From Hymenobacter translucens (GTDB taxonomy: Bacteria > Bacteroidota > Bacteroidia > Cytophagales > Hymenobacteraceae): a DNA stretch of 64,000 bases. A program made the position numbers and the translations under genes. Below the pieces are notes generated by a model. That model saw only the letters and a list, made by a program, of their open reading frames with translations, ran no database searches and was not told where the DNA came from. Position 1 is the first letter of the stretch; every line of letters begins with the position of its first letter. The DNA lies in the NCBI RefSeq assembly GCF_020685205.1, contig NZ_JAJERB010000008.1:186001-250000 (forward strand), read 5' to 3'. Positions 19,170 through 27,042 of the stretch are shown piece by piece.

Positions 19170-19685
19170 ATGAAGAACGTCGCCGCCCTCGCCCTGCTGC
19201 TGGCTTTAGCCACTCCCGTTGCTGCTGCCAAGAAGAGCCCGGCGCTCCGGGTGCTGGACCAGCGCAACGGCTTCCGGACGGCCAAGCTGGGTTCTGATAT
19301 TCGCAGCTTTCGGTATCTGACACCTGAGCGCAGCGACGCCAGCACCCAGACCACGTACTACATCAACACGCGCGAAAACCTGCGCATGGGCGCCTACAAG
19401 GTCACCGGCATCAGCTACGGATTTTATAAGGACAAGCTCTGCTCGATCGAGGTGCGCGTGATGGGCGACGTGAACTGCCGCGGCATCCACGACCTGCTCG
19501 TCAGCGACTACGGCCCGAGCCAGCGCCTGCCCCAGGTGAAAAGCGAGCAGTGGGAAGGCCAGCAGGTCACGCTGCGCTACACCGAGGTGCCCCAGGGCTT
19601 TGCCACCGTCACCGTTACCAGCAACGCCCTGACCGAGCAGCGCCTCGCCGAGCGCAAAGCCCCTGGCTCCTACCCCAGCGCCTAA
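19170..19685 (+). CDS. Hypothetical secreted protein
   Basis: A 171-residue protein with a clear signal peptide (MKNVAALALLLALATPVAAA). The mature part has two cysteines (LCSIEV, VNCRGIHD) that could form a disulfide. It shows alternating beta-strand patterns, such as YKVTGISYGFYKDKLCSIEV and WEGQQVTLRYTEV. These resemble small periplasmic proteins that report on a substrate's turnover, but no family was recognised. It stands alone between the motif-rich region at 18.9-19.1 kb and the YqcI/YcgG gene. Confidence 0.6.
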   Translation: MKNVAALALLLALATPVAAAKKSPALRVLDQRNGFRTAKLGSDIRSFRYLTPERSDASTQTTYYINTRENLRMGAYKVTGISYGFYKDKLCSIEVRVMGDVNCRGIHDLLVSDYGPSQRLPQVKSEQWEGQQVTLRYTEVPQGFATVTVTSNALTEQRLAERKAPGSYPSA

Positions 19686-20089
19686 GCCCGCTTCGGCCGG
19701 AATAGCCTGGCCACCTTTTCGGCTTTCCTCCAGAACATTTTCCTGTTGCTGCGCCCGGTCGGTTGACGGCGGGTAAATCAGTCGTGCCCACTTCCCGGAG
19801 GCCCGACCCGGGCTGTTCGCGCAGCAGCTTTCCTGAAGCTGAACGGTAGGAGCTTTTTTTAAATTTTTGTGTAAAGTTTTCGGCCAATAGGTTAAACAAG
19901 CCGTAAGTAATGCTGACCTAGGGAGTTGGGCAGCGCCGACCGGCGGTTTATCTCCGGGCCGGACGGGCTGCAGAGGGCCAATGCGGGGGCGGCTGGGCCG
20001 GCCGGTATAAACCAAGGCTCGACAGTTGCGTAAAGCTGAACAAGGGATGTAACTTTTTTCTGTTCCTGCCTTCCGCCCTGCCTACGCAC
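19686..20089. other. Intergenic region of 404 bp
   Basis: No gene is supported here; reading frames on the minus strand are shadows of high-GC sequence. A T/A-rich patch lies at 19853-19880. The downstream end carries the promoter candidate for the YqcI/YcgG gene. Confidence 0.45.
20026..20057 (+). promoter_or_regulatory. Bacteroidota-type promoter candidate for the YqcI/YcgG-DUF1989 pair
   Basis: TTG at 20026-20028 and TAACTTTT at 20050-20057 are separated by 21 bp. This approximates the TTG / TAnnTTTG consensus used by the Bacteroidota primary sigma factor. The start codon is 32 bp further on. Confidence 0.4.
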
Positions 20090-20782
20090 ATGCCTGACCA
20101 ACAATCTTCTATATATAGCGAGGAGTTTCTTTCTTTTATAAATAAAAAGGAATTCCCCTGCGTGGCCGCCAAGACGGCCCTGACCTGGCAACAGCTCCAC
20201 ACCCTCGAGGTCGAGCATATGGCCTGCCCCAAGGACGACCTCGCCATTCTCGATTTTCTCTACGGGTTCGTGGACTCCTACCGGCAGTCTGACAAGCTCT
20301 ACCACAGTGCCGCCGTCATCTTCCGGGGCCCCGAAAACCCGTCGGAGGCGATGTTCGAGGAGCTGTTCTGGCAGCGCCTGCAGGCCCTCTCCAACCTCGA
20401 CGCCCGGCGCTACGGCTACGACCCGCGGGTAGTAGCGGATCCCGGGTCTCCCGACTTCAGCTTCAGCCTCAAGGAAGAGGCGTTTTTCGTGGTGGGCCTG
20501 CACCCGGGCAGCTCCCGCCCGGCCCGGCAGTTCGGGCACCCGACGCTGGTGTTCAACGCCCACGCCCAGTTCGAGCAGATCCGGGCCAACGGGCGCTACG
20601 ACCACCTGCGCGACACGATCCGCACCCGCGACATCGCCTACTCGGGCTCCATCAACCCCATGCTCCAGGATTTCGGCCAGTCGTCGGAAGTGTACCAGTA
20701 CACCGGCAAGGTGTACGACAATGCCTGGAAATGCCCCTTCTTAAGCCAACATGGATCAGCTGACCATCATTCCGCCGCGTAG
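20090..20782 (+). CDS. YqcI/YcgG family protein (heme-oxygenase-like N-hydroxylase family)
   Basis: A 230-residue cytosolic protein with the features of the YqcI/YcgG family: an FPC motif near residue 22, GLHPGSSRPARQF near 157, PTLVFNAHAQFEQIR, then RDTIRTRDI, GSINPMLQDFG and WKCPF at the end. The family includes the heme-dependent GntA enzyme that N-hydroxylates a guanidino amino acid in guanitoxin biosynthesis, so an oxidative reaction on a nitrogen-rich substrate is plausible. The substrate here is unknown. The 3' end overlaps the DUF1989 gene by 32 bp, which implies tight co-expression. The final ten or so residues (LSQHGSADHHSAA) come from that overlap and fall after the conserved core. 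Confidence 0.78.
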   Translation: MPDQQSSIYSEEFLSFINKKEFPCVAAKTALTWQQLHTLEVEHMACPKDDLAILDFLYGFVDSYRQSDKLYHSAAVIFRGPENPSEAMFEELFWQRLQALSNLDARRYGYDPRVVADPGSPDFSFSLKEEAFFVVGLHPGSSRPARQFGHPTLVFNAHAQFEQIRANGRYDHLRDTIRTRDIAYSGSINPMLQDFGQSSEVYQYTGKVYDNAWKCPFLSQHGSADHHSAA

Positions 20783-21344
20783 CGGTGCCGCCTTTATCCT
20801 GCGCCAGGGCCAGCGCCTCAAGGTAGTCGACATCGAGGGCGAGCAGGTCTCGGACTTTGTGTGCTACAGCCTGGCCGACACCGCCGAAGTCTTGTCGTCG
20901 GGCCGCACCATCGACTATGCCGAAACTATCTTTCTCACCACGGGCCACCCCTTCTACTCCAACCGCAGCACCGTGATGTTCGAGCTGGTCGAGGACACCG
21001 TGGGCCGGCACGACTTTCTGCTCACGCCCTGCAGCGCCGACACGTTCCGCATCATCTACGGGCACCAGCACCCACACCGGGGCTGCTTCGGCAACCTGAG
21101 CGAAGTGCTGGCGGAGTACGGCATCAGCCCCGACACGATTCCAATCTGCTTCAACATCTTTATGCACGTGACGGTGGACGGCGAAACCGGCAAGGTGGGC
21201 GTGCTCCCGCCCAAGAGCCGGGCCGGCGACTACGTGGTGCTGGAAGCCAAAATGGACCTGATTGTCGGCATGACGGCCTGCTCGGCGGAGATGTCAAACA
21301 ACTACGCCTTCAAGCCCATCGGGTATCAGGTGATTGGGGCTTAG
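20751..21344 (+). CDS. DUF1989 (urea carboxylase-associated) family protein
   Basis: A 197-residue protein of the DUF1989 family, which often accompanies urea carboxylase/allophanate hydrolase genes. Recognisable stretches are GQRLKVVDIEGEQVSDF, then SSGRTIDYAETIFLTTGHPF, CSADTFRIIYG, CFGNLSEVLAEYGI and the proline motif LPPKSRAGDYVVLEAKMDL. The family appears to be a metal-binding beta barrel of unresolved activity, possibly an aminomethyltransferase-like or hydrolytic step in urea or guanidine breakdown. No urea carboxylase is present in the window. The overlap with the YqcI/YcgG gene and an NCS1 permease 3 kb away suggest a role in degrading a nitrogen-rich compound (inference). Confidence 0.82.
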   Translation: MDQLTIIPPRSGAAFILRQGQRLKVVDIEGEQVSDFVCYSLADTAEVLSSGRTIDYAETIFLTTGHPFYSNRSTVMFELVEDTVGRHDFLLTPCSADTFRIIYGHQHPHRGCFGNLSEVLAEYGISPDTIPICFNIFMHVTVDGETGKVGVLPPKSRAGDYVVLEAKMDLIVGMTACSAEMSNNYAFKPIGYQVIGA

Positions 21345-21398
21345 TTGTTAGTTGTTAGTTGTTAGAACGATACTGACAACTAACAACCGACAACTAAA
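21342..21398. repeat. Palindromic intergenic repeat, copy 1
   Basis: The sequence fills the whole gap between two convergent genes. A left arm of TAGTTGT/TAGTTGT repeats pairs with a right arm (AACTAACAAC, GACAACTA) around a core AGAACGAT. The left arm is extended by tandem TTAGTTG units. The same arms and the identical AGAACGAT core occur at 37743-37806. It may also serve as a bidirectional terminator for the two genes it separates. Confidence 0.7.
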
Positions 21399-22577
21399 CT
21401 ACAGATACAGCCGGAAGGTGGTGCCCTCGCCTACCTGGCTTTCCACCTCGATGCGCCCCCCGGCCTGGTGCACCAGGCGCTGCACGAGGTAGAGGCCGAC
21501 TCCCGAGCCCGGGACGTCGGAGTGAAACCGGCGGAACAGCTGAAACAGCTCCTGCCCGTGCCGCTGCAGGTCGATGCCCCGGCCGTTGTCGCGCACGCTC
21601 AGCACCGGTGCCCCATCAACCAGGGCCGTGCTGACCCAAAGGTGGGGCGGCCGGTCGGGGTGGGCATACTTTAGCCCGTTGCTAAGCAGGTTGTACAGGA
21701 TGCTCTGCAGGCCCGGGCGGGGAAAGTGCAGGCGCGGCACTGCCGCGAAGTCCAGGGTAAAGCGGGCGTCCGTGCGGGCGGGCAGGCTGCGGATCAGCTC
21801 TTCGGTGAACGGCTGCAGCTCAATCAACTCTACCGTCGTATGCTCCTGCTCCCGCTGAAGCTGCACCACGACGGTCAGATCCTCGATGGTACTTAGCATC
21901 TGCCGCAGCGCATCGTTGAACATCGAAACCATGCCCGGGGCCTCGGGGTCGGTAAAGGACGCCGTGCGCATCAGCTCCTCGAAGATGCCGGCCATGTTGT
22001 TGATCGGCTGCTTGAGGTCGTGCGAGGCGGTGTACACGAAGTTGTCCAGGTCCTGGTTGATGCGGGTGAGCTGCTCGTTTTTGGCGATGAGCTGCTCGTT
22101 GGCCCGCGCCAGCTGCCGGCCCTGCTCCTCGGCCTGGCTTTTGGCCCGCAGCAGCTCCTGCTCGTACTTCTGGCGCTCGGTGATGTCGAACAGCGTAATG
22201 CGCACGAGCAGCGGGTTGCCCAGCGGGTCGCGCAGCAGCTGCGCGTTCAGCAGCACCGACAGCCGGCTGCCGTCGCGGCGCCGCAGCTGGTAGCTGATTT
22301 CCCGGACCTCGCCCTGCAGCAGCAGCAGCGGGGCACAGTAGGTTTCGTAGTGCAGCCGCCCGCCAATGCTCAGCAGCTCCTGAAAGGTGCGGTGGGCCAC
22401 CAGCTCGGTGCGGGTATAGTGCAGCCAGCCCAGCAGGGTCTGATTCAGCTTAACGAGCGTCCCATCGGGCAGGCAGGAGCAGTAGCCGCAGGGCGCGTAC
22501 TCGTACAGCTCCTCCACGTTCTCGGCGGTGAGGCGTAGGTCCAGCTCCGGGTACTGCTCTTCTTCGGCCTCACGCAT
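21399..22577 (-). CDS. PAS-domain sensor histidine kinase
   Basis: A 392-residue cytosolic kinase with no membrane segment. A PAS/PAC module covers about residues 15-140 (YEYAPCGYCSCLPDGTLVKL, then DITERQKYE), followed by a coiled-coil linker (about 140-175). The HisKA H-box has H186 in YTASHDLKQPINN. The ATPase domain shows NLLSNGLKYAH (N box), VRDNGRGIDL (G1) and GSGVGLYLVQRLV (G2). All catalytic elements are intact. No receiver or output domain is attached and no response regulator adjoins, so its partner is elsewhere. Its start overlaps the hydrolase gene by 8 bp; in RsbQ-RsbP systems an equivalent hydrolase feeds a ligand to a PAS domain. Confidence 0.88.
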   Translation of the reverse strand: MREAEEEQYPELDLRLTAENVEELYEYAPCGYCSCLPDGTLVKLNQTLLGWLHYTRTELVAHRTFQELLSIGGRLHYETYCAPLLLLQGEVREISYQLRRRDGSRLSVLLNAQLLRDPLGNPLLVRITLFDITERQKYEQELLRAKSQAEEQGRQLARANEQLIAKNEQLTRINQDLDNFVYTASHDLKQPINNMAGIFEELMRTASFTDPEAPGMVSMFNDALRQMLSTIEDLTVVVQLQREQEHTTVELIELQPFTEELIRSLPARTDARFTLDFAAVPRLHFPRPGLQSILYNLLSNGLKYAHPDRPPHLWVSTALVDGAPVLSVRDNGRGIDLQRHGQELFQLFRRFHSDVPGSGVGLYLVQRLVHQAGGRIEVESQVGEGTTFRLYL

Positions 22578-23382
22578 GCTCCTGGGGTACCGGGCTTAAA
22601 AAGGTGTTCATGGCCGCAATTGTAGCCTGGGGCGCGCTCAGGTGGGGGCAGTGCCCCGACGTATCCAGCACCACCAGCTCGCTGTCGGCCAGGTGCTGCC
22701 GCAGGTAGGTGCCCACTGCCAGCGGGGCCAGCGCGTCGTGGGCGCACTGCAGGATCAGCGCCGGGGTGCGTACCCGGGCCAGGTCGGCCCGGTTGTCGGA
22801 CAGGAAGGTGACGCGTGCGAAGTGCCGGGCAATGGTGGGGTCGGTGCGGCAAAAGCTGTTGTTCAGCTCGGCCGCCAGCTCGGGCTGGTCCAGGTGGCCC
22901 ATGATAACGGGCGTAATACTGGCCGACCAGCCCAGGTAGTTGCTGTCCATGGCCTGCAACAGCTCTTCGATGTCGGCCTGCTCGAAGCCGCCGTTATAAT
23001 CCGTATCGTTCAGGTAGCGGGGCGAAGGAGCCACCAGCACCAGCCGGGCAATGCGGTCGGGCGCCCGGGCCGCGGCCAGCACCCCGATCATCGCGCTTAC
23101 CGAATGACCCACCAGCACCACGTCGGGCAGGTCCAGGGCCGCCAGCACTTCCAGGATGTCGTCGGCATGGGCCGAGAGCGAGTTGTAGCGGTCCGGGTCG
23201 TAGGCCGTCAGGTCCGACTGCCCCGCCCCTACCAGGTCGAGGAGCACTACCCGGTAGCGGTCTTCAAAGGCGGGCGCCACCAGCCGCCACATGTGCTGGT
23301 CGCAGCCGAAGCCGTGCACGAATAGCATTGCCTGGGTTCCGGCCCCGGTTACGGTGACGTTGTTGCGCTTCAGAACATCCAT
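22570..23382 (-). CDS. RsbQ-like alpha/beta hydrolase
   Basis: A 270-residue alpha/beta hydrolase of the RsbQ/KAI2-D14 type. The oxyanion loop is FVHGFGCDQHMW. The nucleophile is S94 in VGHSVSAMIG, the acid D216 in CAHDALAP and the base H244 in SGHCPHLSAP. Spacing matches the RsbQ triad within three residues. In Bacillus RsbQ works with the PAS-containing RsbP to sense energy stress, and plant KAI2/D14 hydrolyse and sense butenolides. Here the stop overlaps the start of a PAS histidine kinase, which strongly suggests the same hydrolase-to-PAS relay with a kinase output. The ligand is unknown. Confidence 0.88.
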   Translation of the reverse strand: MDVLKRNNVTVTGAGTQAMLFVHGFGCDQHMWRLVAPAFEDRYRVVLLDLVGAGQSDLTAYDPDRYNSLSAHADDILEVLAALDLPDVVLVGHSVSAMIGVLAAARAPDRIARLVLVAPSPRYLNDTDYNGGFEQADIEELLQAMDSNYLGWSASITPVIMGHLDQPELAAELNNSFCRTDPTIARHFARVTFLSDNRADLARVRTPALILQCAHDALAPLAVGTYLRQHLADSELVVLDTSGHCPHLSAPQATIAAMNTFLSPVPQEHA

Positions 23383-23578
23383 AGTACACGACTTAAGTCT
23401 GCTACGACTAAGCTACAAAGTAAAGGAACGGCCGGAAGCGCCCGGCGGTTTTGCCGGTTATCGAAGGTCGGGCTTACCGGCCGGGGCCGCAGCCTGACGA
23501 CCAGGGCACCGGCCTTAACGGCAGCAGCACCCGGTTACGCTGCACTGCGGGCAGCCGGCGACCGGGCACACGGACTGC

Positions 23579-23884
23579 CTACCGGGAGTGGCAGGCCTGG
23601 CACTGGGCCTCGGTGGGAACCGTGTAGAAGTGTTTTTCCACCGCCTCGTCGATAGCGGCCTGCACCGCCGAGAGCAGCTTGTTGCGCTCGGCATGGGGCG
23701 TATTCTGCAGCATCTGCTCAAACGCCGTGCGGTACACGTGCGACATGAAGTTGGAGCCGTAGGTGGCAAAAAGGCCATCGTGGATTTTAGCGAACGACAC
23801 CTTTTCTGCCGTTGAGATAGTCTGGGAAAGCGCCAGCCACTGTTGTGCATTAGCGGCCAGACTCCGTTGCAGGTCTTCGTTCAT
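23579..23884 (-). CDS. Small helical protein with C-terminal CxxCH motif
   Basis: A 101-residue mainly helical protein starting MNEDLQRSLAANAQQW. It ends in CQACHSR, a perfect CxxCH heme-attachment-type motif. There is no signal peptide, so classical cytochrome c maturation in the periplasm is unlikely, and the motif may bind a metal instead. No family was recognised. A GTG at 23911 would add nine residues; the ATG was preferred. It follows the 89-residue gene on the same strand with a 33-bp gap. Confidence 0.55.
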   Translation of the reverse strand: MNEDLQRSLAANAQQWLALSQTISTAEKVSFAKIHDGLFATYGSNFMSHVYRTAFEQMLQNTPHAERNKLLSAVQAAIDEAVEKHFYTVPTEAQCQACHSR

Positions 23885-23917
23885 GGGTTTCAGGAAATAA
23901 GGATTGTACACGAGTAG

Positions 23918-24187
23918 CTAAACCGCCGGCACGACTTCGGCCGGCCAGTTGACCTGCCGCAGCAGCACCCGGAACTCGGCTTCGGATGCCACGCGCCCCT
24001 GAAAGCAGTACAGCAGCTGCCCTTCCACGGCTTCGAGCAAAGTCAGTTCGTCGTCGTCGTAGAGTACGATGGTTTCCTGCCCGCAGGCGCTGGGCCGGCT
24101 AAAGCGTGCCTGCCGGGGCGGCGACGAAAACCGGGTAAAGCCAAAGGCCTGCAGAAGCTCGGCCGAGGGCTGGTAGGAAGAAGACAT
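23918..24187 (-). CDS. Hypothetical small protein
   Basis: An 89-residue soluble protein starting MSSSYQPSAELLQAFGFTRF. The middle contains an acidic DDDELTLLEAVEGQLLYCF stretch. No domain is recognised. Its codon use fits the high-GC surroundings, and it lies directly upstream of the CxxCH protein gene, so the two probably form a small operon. A longer reading frame exists up to 24283, but those codons look non-coding. Confidence 0.5.
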   Translation of the reverse strand: MSSSYQPSAELLQAFGFTRFSSPPRQARFSRPSACGQETIVLYDDDELTLLEAVEGQLLYCFQGRVASEAEFRVLLRQVNWPAEVVPAV

Positions 24188-24369
24188 AGGTGGGGTCCCG
24201 AAAAAGGGCGCCCGGCCAAAAGGCCGGTCGGTAAGCAGGTCCGGAGCCGGGCCACAACCGGCCGCAGCAGACACCGCGGCCATCAGGTCAGGTACCGGCT
24301 ACTGCCGGAACCGTCAAGTTCGTCATTCCCCGGTCAGCATCCTAACCGGCCGGCCCGCCGCACCGGCTA

Positions 24370-24462
24370 TTAACACAGCTGCGCTGCCAGCACGGCCAGG
24401 CCGGCCAGCAGGTACAGGGTCAGGCGCTGAAGCTTGCGGACGGGCGGGTGGTGGTCACCCAT
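24370..24462 (-). CDS. Possible 30-residue single-pass membrane peptide
   Basis: An ATG at 24462 opens a 30-codon frame with a basic N-terminal half (MGDHHPPVRKLQRL) and one hydrophobic helix (TLYLLAGLAVLAAQLC) to a TAA at 24370. It begins 44 bp after the permease stop on the same strand. Size and topology would fit a small transporter accessory peptide. Support is only topology and position, so this is tentative. Confidence 0.3.
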   Translation of the reverse strand: MGDHHPPVRKLQRLTLYLLAGLAVLAAQLC

Positions 24463-24506
24463 GCCGCCCCAACGCCCCGGGCCCGTTATAGCTCAGCTTA
24501 CTTGTT

Positions 24507-26006
24507 TCAGGCTGCTACCGCTTCCCGGGCCGGCTGCCGCATCAGCACGACGTAGAGCGCACCCGAGAGCAGGAAGCCCACAAACCAGGCGTAGTTGTAG
24601 ACGCCCGCCAGCCAGGGCCATACCGTGCCGGCCGGCACTGCGCCCACCGCCTGCAGAAAGCCGGGAATGTTGGGCAGAATCCCGACGACCAGCGCCACCA
24701 TGGCCGGCCAGTTGATGCCGTTGCTGTACCGGTAGCGTCCCTCGTAGCGGTACAGGTCGGGCACGTCGAGCTCCTGGTGGCGGAGCAGGTAGTAGTCGGC
24801 AATCATGATGCCCCCGATGGGGCCGAGCAAAGCCGAGTAGCCCACCAGCCAGGTGAAGATAAAGCCCGAAGGGTCGGCAATCAGCTTCCAGGGAAAGGTC
24901 AGCAGGCCAATAATGCCGGTGATGTAGCCTCCGGTGGTAAAGCTGATCCGGGAAGGGGCGAAATTGGCGAAGTCGTTGGCGGGGCTCACGATGTTGGCGG
25001 CAATGTTCGTCGCCAGCGTCGACAGAGCTACGGCCAGCATGGCAATGCTCACCAGCAGCTTGCTGTCGAAGCGCCCGGCCAGCACGACCGGGTCCCAGAT
25101 GGTTTCCCCGTAAATCAGGAACGTCGCGGACGTGACGACCACGCCCACAAACGAGAACAGCGTCATCGACGTGGGCAGCGCCAGGGCCTGCCCCACGATC
25201 TGGGCCCGCTGGCTGATGGCGTAGCGGGTGAAGTCGGGAATGTTGAGCGAGAGCGTGGCCCAGAAGCCCACCATGCCGGTGAGGGCCGGGAAGAAGTACG
25301 CCCAGAACTCGGCCGAGGACGCGAACTTGGCGGGCCGGGCCAGAATCGGGCCGAGGCCGTTGCCGGCTGAAATTGCCCAGACCAGCAGGGCCACCGCCGC
25401 AATGGGCAGAAAAAAGGCCTTGAACACGAGCAGCTTCTTGATGCTATCGACGCCCAGGTACACCACGTACATGTTGATCAGCCAGAACAGAAAGAACACC
25501 AGCGCCGGGCCGGTAGCCAGTCCCCACGACGCCGGAAACACGGCCGGCAGCGTCGCCAGCCCCGGCAACCACAGCACCGCCATCTGGTAGAGCGCAAAGC
25601 CCCCGATCCAGGTCTGAATCCCGAACCAGCCGCAGGCAATGACGGCCCGCAGCAGCGCCGGCACGTTGGCGCCGCGCACCCCGAACGAGGCCCGGGCAAA
25701 CACCGGAAACGGAATGCCATACTTGGCCCCGGCGTGGCCGTTGAGCAGCATGGGCACCAGCACCACGGTGTTGCCCAGCAGAATGGTGAGCAGGGCCTGC
25801 CACCAGTTCATGCCGCCCTCAATCAGCGACGACGCCAGCATGTAGGTCGGGATGCACAAGCTCATGCTGATCCAGAGCGCCGCGTAGTTGGCGGTGGTCC
25901 AGGTGCGGGCCCCGGCCGGAATAGGCGCCAGGTCCTCACTTAGCAGGCCATTGCTCAGGGGTTCGGCCATCAGCGGTTCGGCAGCAGTGGTAGAAGTTGG
26001 GGTCAT
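24507..26006 (-). CDS. NCS1 family permease (nucleobase/allantoin-type)
   Basis: A 499-residue inner-membrane symporter with about 12 membrane segments, belonging to the nucleobase:cation symporter-1 family (cytosine, purine, allantoin, hydantoin). Family features include NYAALWISMSLCIPTYMLAS at the start, then GIPFPVFARASFGVRGANVP, GWFGIQTWIGG, FTRYAISQRAQIVGQ and the late PIGGIMIADYYLLR. The motif GIQTWIGG and the SLNIPDFTRY stretch resemble hydantoin/allantoin transporters, but the substrate cannot be fixed from sequence. The ATG at 26006 is used; an upstream TTG would add five residues. It may supply substrate to the YqcI/YcgG-DUF1989 pair (inference). Confidence 0.88.
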   Translation of the reverse strand: MTPTSTTAAEPLMAEPLSNGLLSEDLAPIPAGARTWTTANYAALWISMSLCIPTYMLASSLIEGGMNWWQALLTILLGNTVVLVPMLLNGHAGAKYGIPFPVFARASFGVRGANVPALLRAVIACGWFGIQTWIGGFALYQMAVLWLPGLATLPAVFPASWGLATGPALVFFLFWLINMYVVYLGVDSIKKLLVFKAFFLPIAAVALLVWAISAGNGLGPILARPAKFASSAEFWAYFFPALTGMVGFWATLSLNIPDFTRYAISQRAQIVGQALALPTSMTLFSFVGVVVTSATFLIYGETIWDPVVLAGRFDSKLLVSIAMLAVALSTLATNIAANIVSPANDFANFAPSRISFTTGGYITGIIGLLTFPWKLIADPSGFIFTWLVGYSALLGPIGGIMIADYYLLRHQELDVPDLYRYEGRYRYSNGINWPAMVALVVGILPNIPGFLQAVGAVPAGTVWPWLAGVYNYAWFVGFLLSGALYVVLMRQPAREAVAA

Positions 26007-26164
26007 GAGCAGGCGCGGCAAGGGTTGAACTGTAAATAAAGCAGTTTACCCAGGTATTTCGCAACCGTCTGATTTTCCGGCCGCTCCCGGCCAGCGTCGG
26101 CGTCTGCCCCCGCGGCACGCTATCTGCCAATCCGCCCGACACGGAACCGGCAATGCAGGCCTGC

Positions 26165-26758
26165 CTACTCCGTCGGAGCGTCTTCGGCTGCTGCGGGCTC
26201 GGGGTTGGGTGCGTAGACGAGCACGTAGGCCGGCGGCAGGTTCAGCAGCACGTGGTCCTGGCTTAGCGGGCGGAAGAACTTCTCGAACAGCCGGGTATTC
26301 TGCAGGGTGTACTGAAACAAAATCAGCTGGCCATCGGGCAGCAGGATGTGGCGGGTATGCTCCAGGATGCGCCAGCCCAGCCGGGGCGACAGGGACGTAA
26401 ACGGCAGCCCGCACACCACGTAGTCGGCTTTGGCAAGGCCGAGCCGCTGCAGGTGGTCCCCGGTTTTGTCGGCCGAGTCTTCGATAACGTGCACGTTGGG
26501 CTGGCCGGAATACCGCTCCCGCAGCTCCTGGCAGAACCGCGGATTTACTTCCAGCAGCACCAGCGCCGTTTCGGCCCGGCGCCGCTTGATGAGCTCATCG
26601 GTGAAAACGCCCGTGCCCGGCCCGTATTCGACGATGCAGGCGGCGCGCCCGAAATCAATCGGCTCCACAACTTTCTCGGTCAGGTCCCGGGAGCTGGGAA
26701 TCAGGGAGCCGACGGTGGACGGGTCGCGGAAAAACTCTTCAACAAACGAAGGCAGCAT
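26165..26758 (-). CDS. Class I SAM-dependent methyltransferase, PmtA-like
   Basis: A 197-residue cytosolic or membrane-associated methyltransferase. The SAM-binding motif I is VEYGPGTGVFT near residues 43-53; an acidic residue follows at VLLEVN, and LPFTSL lies near 120. The opening, FVEEFFRDPSTVGSLIPSS, is typical of phospholipid N-methyltransferases and rRNA-dimethylase-like proteins of this small type. Phosphatidylethanolamine methylation is the best guess. The last 15 residues are Pro/Ala/Glu-rich and nonconserved. It stands alone between the permease and the next plus-strand gene. Confidence 0.72.
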   Translation of the reverse strand: MLPSFVEEFFRDPSTVGSLIPSSRDLTEKVVEPIDFGRAACIVEYGPGTGVFTDELIKRRRAETALVLLEVNPRFCQELRERYSGQPNVHVIEDSADKTGDHLQRLGLAKADYVVCGLPFTSLSPRLGWRILEHTRHILLPDGQLILFQYTLQNTRLFEKFFRPLSQDHVLLNLPPAYVLVYAPNPEPAAAEDAPTE

Positions 26759-26930
26759 AAAAAGGCGCGGGCAGGGTCAGGTAGTGCGTGGGTGTACGGC
26801 TGCCCCGGGCATCGGATTCACAATTGTGGTTACCGACCCCGGCTGCCGGTGCCTGAACCGGGTGAACAGCAGAACCAGAACACCCGCCGCGCTGCCCCAG
26901 GACTTCACTCTAAACCTGAAAAAATATAAT

Positions 26931-26938
26931 TACTTTCG
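26931..26938 (+). promoter_or_regulatory. Candidate -7 element
   Basis: TACTTTCG, one base off TAnnTTTG, in an AT-rich patch about 104 bp before the gene at 27043. The same octamer precedes the M3 peptidase gene. No clear -33 TTG is visible, so the call is weak. Confidence 0.3.
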
Positions 26939-27042
26939 TTTCCCTGACACCAGCACACCCGTAGCTGAGCCCGAACCACGGCTTCTGCACGGGTCCAGGG
27001 CGGATCCGGACTGGTGTCGTTATTTCTGACCGACCGCAGCCT

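Noticed and set aside
18869..19354. A 161-codon minus-strand frame in the intergenic region before the secreted 171-residue gene
   Set aside because: It overlaps the opposite gene's start and lacks any domain or signal; the region is better explained by regulatory motifs.
19206..20015. A 269-codon minus-strand frame
   Set aside because: Antisense to the signal-peptide protein gene, Arg/Ala/Gly-rich, no family features.
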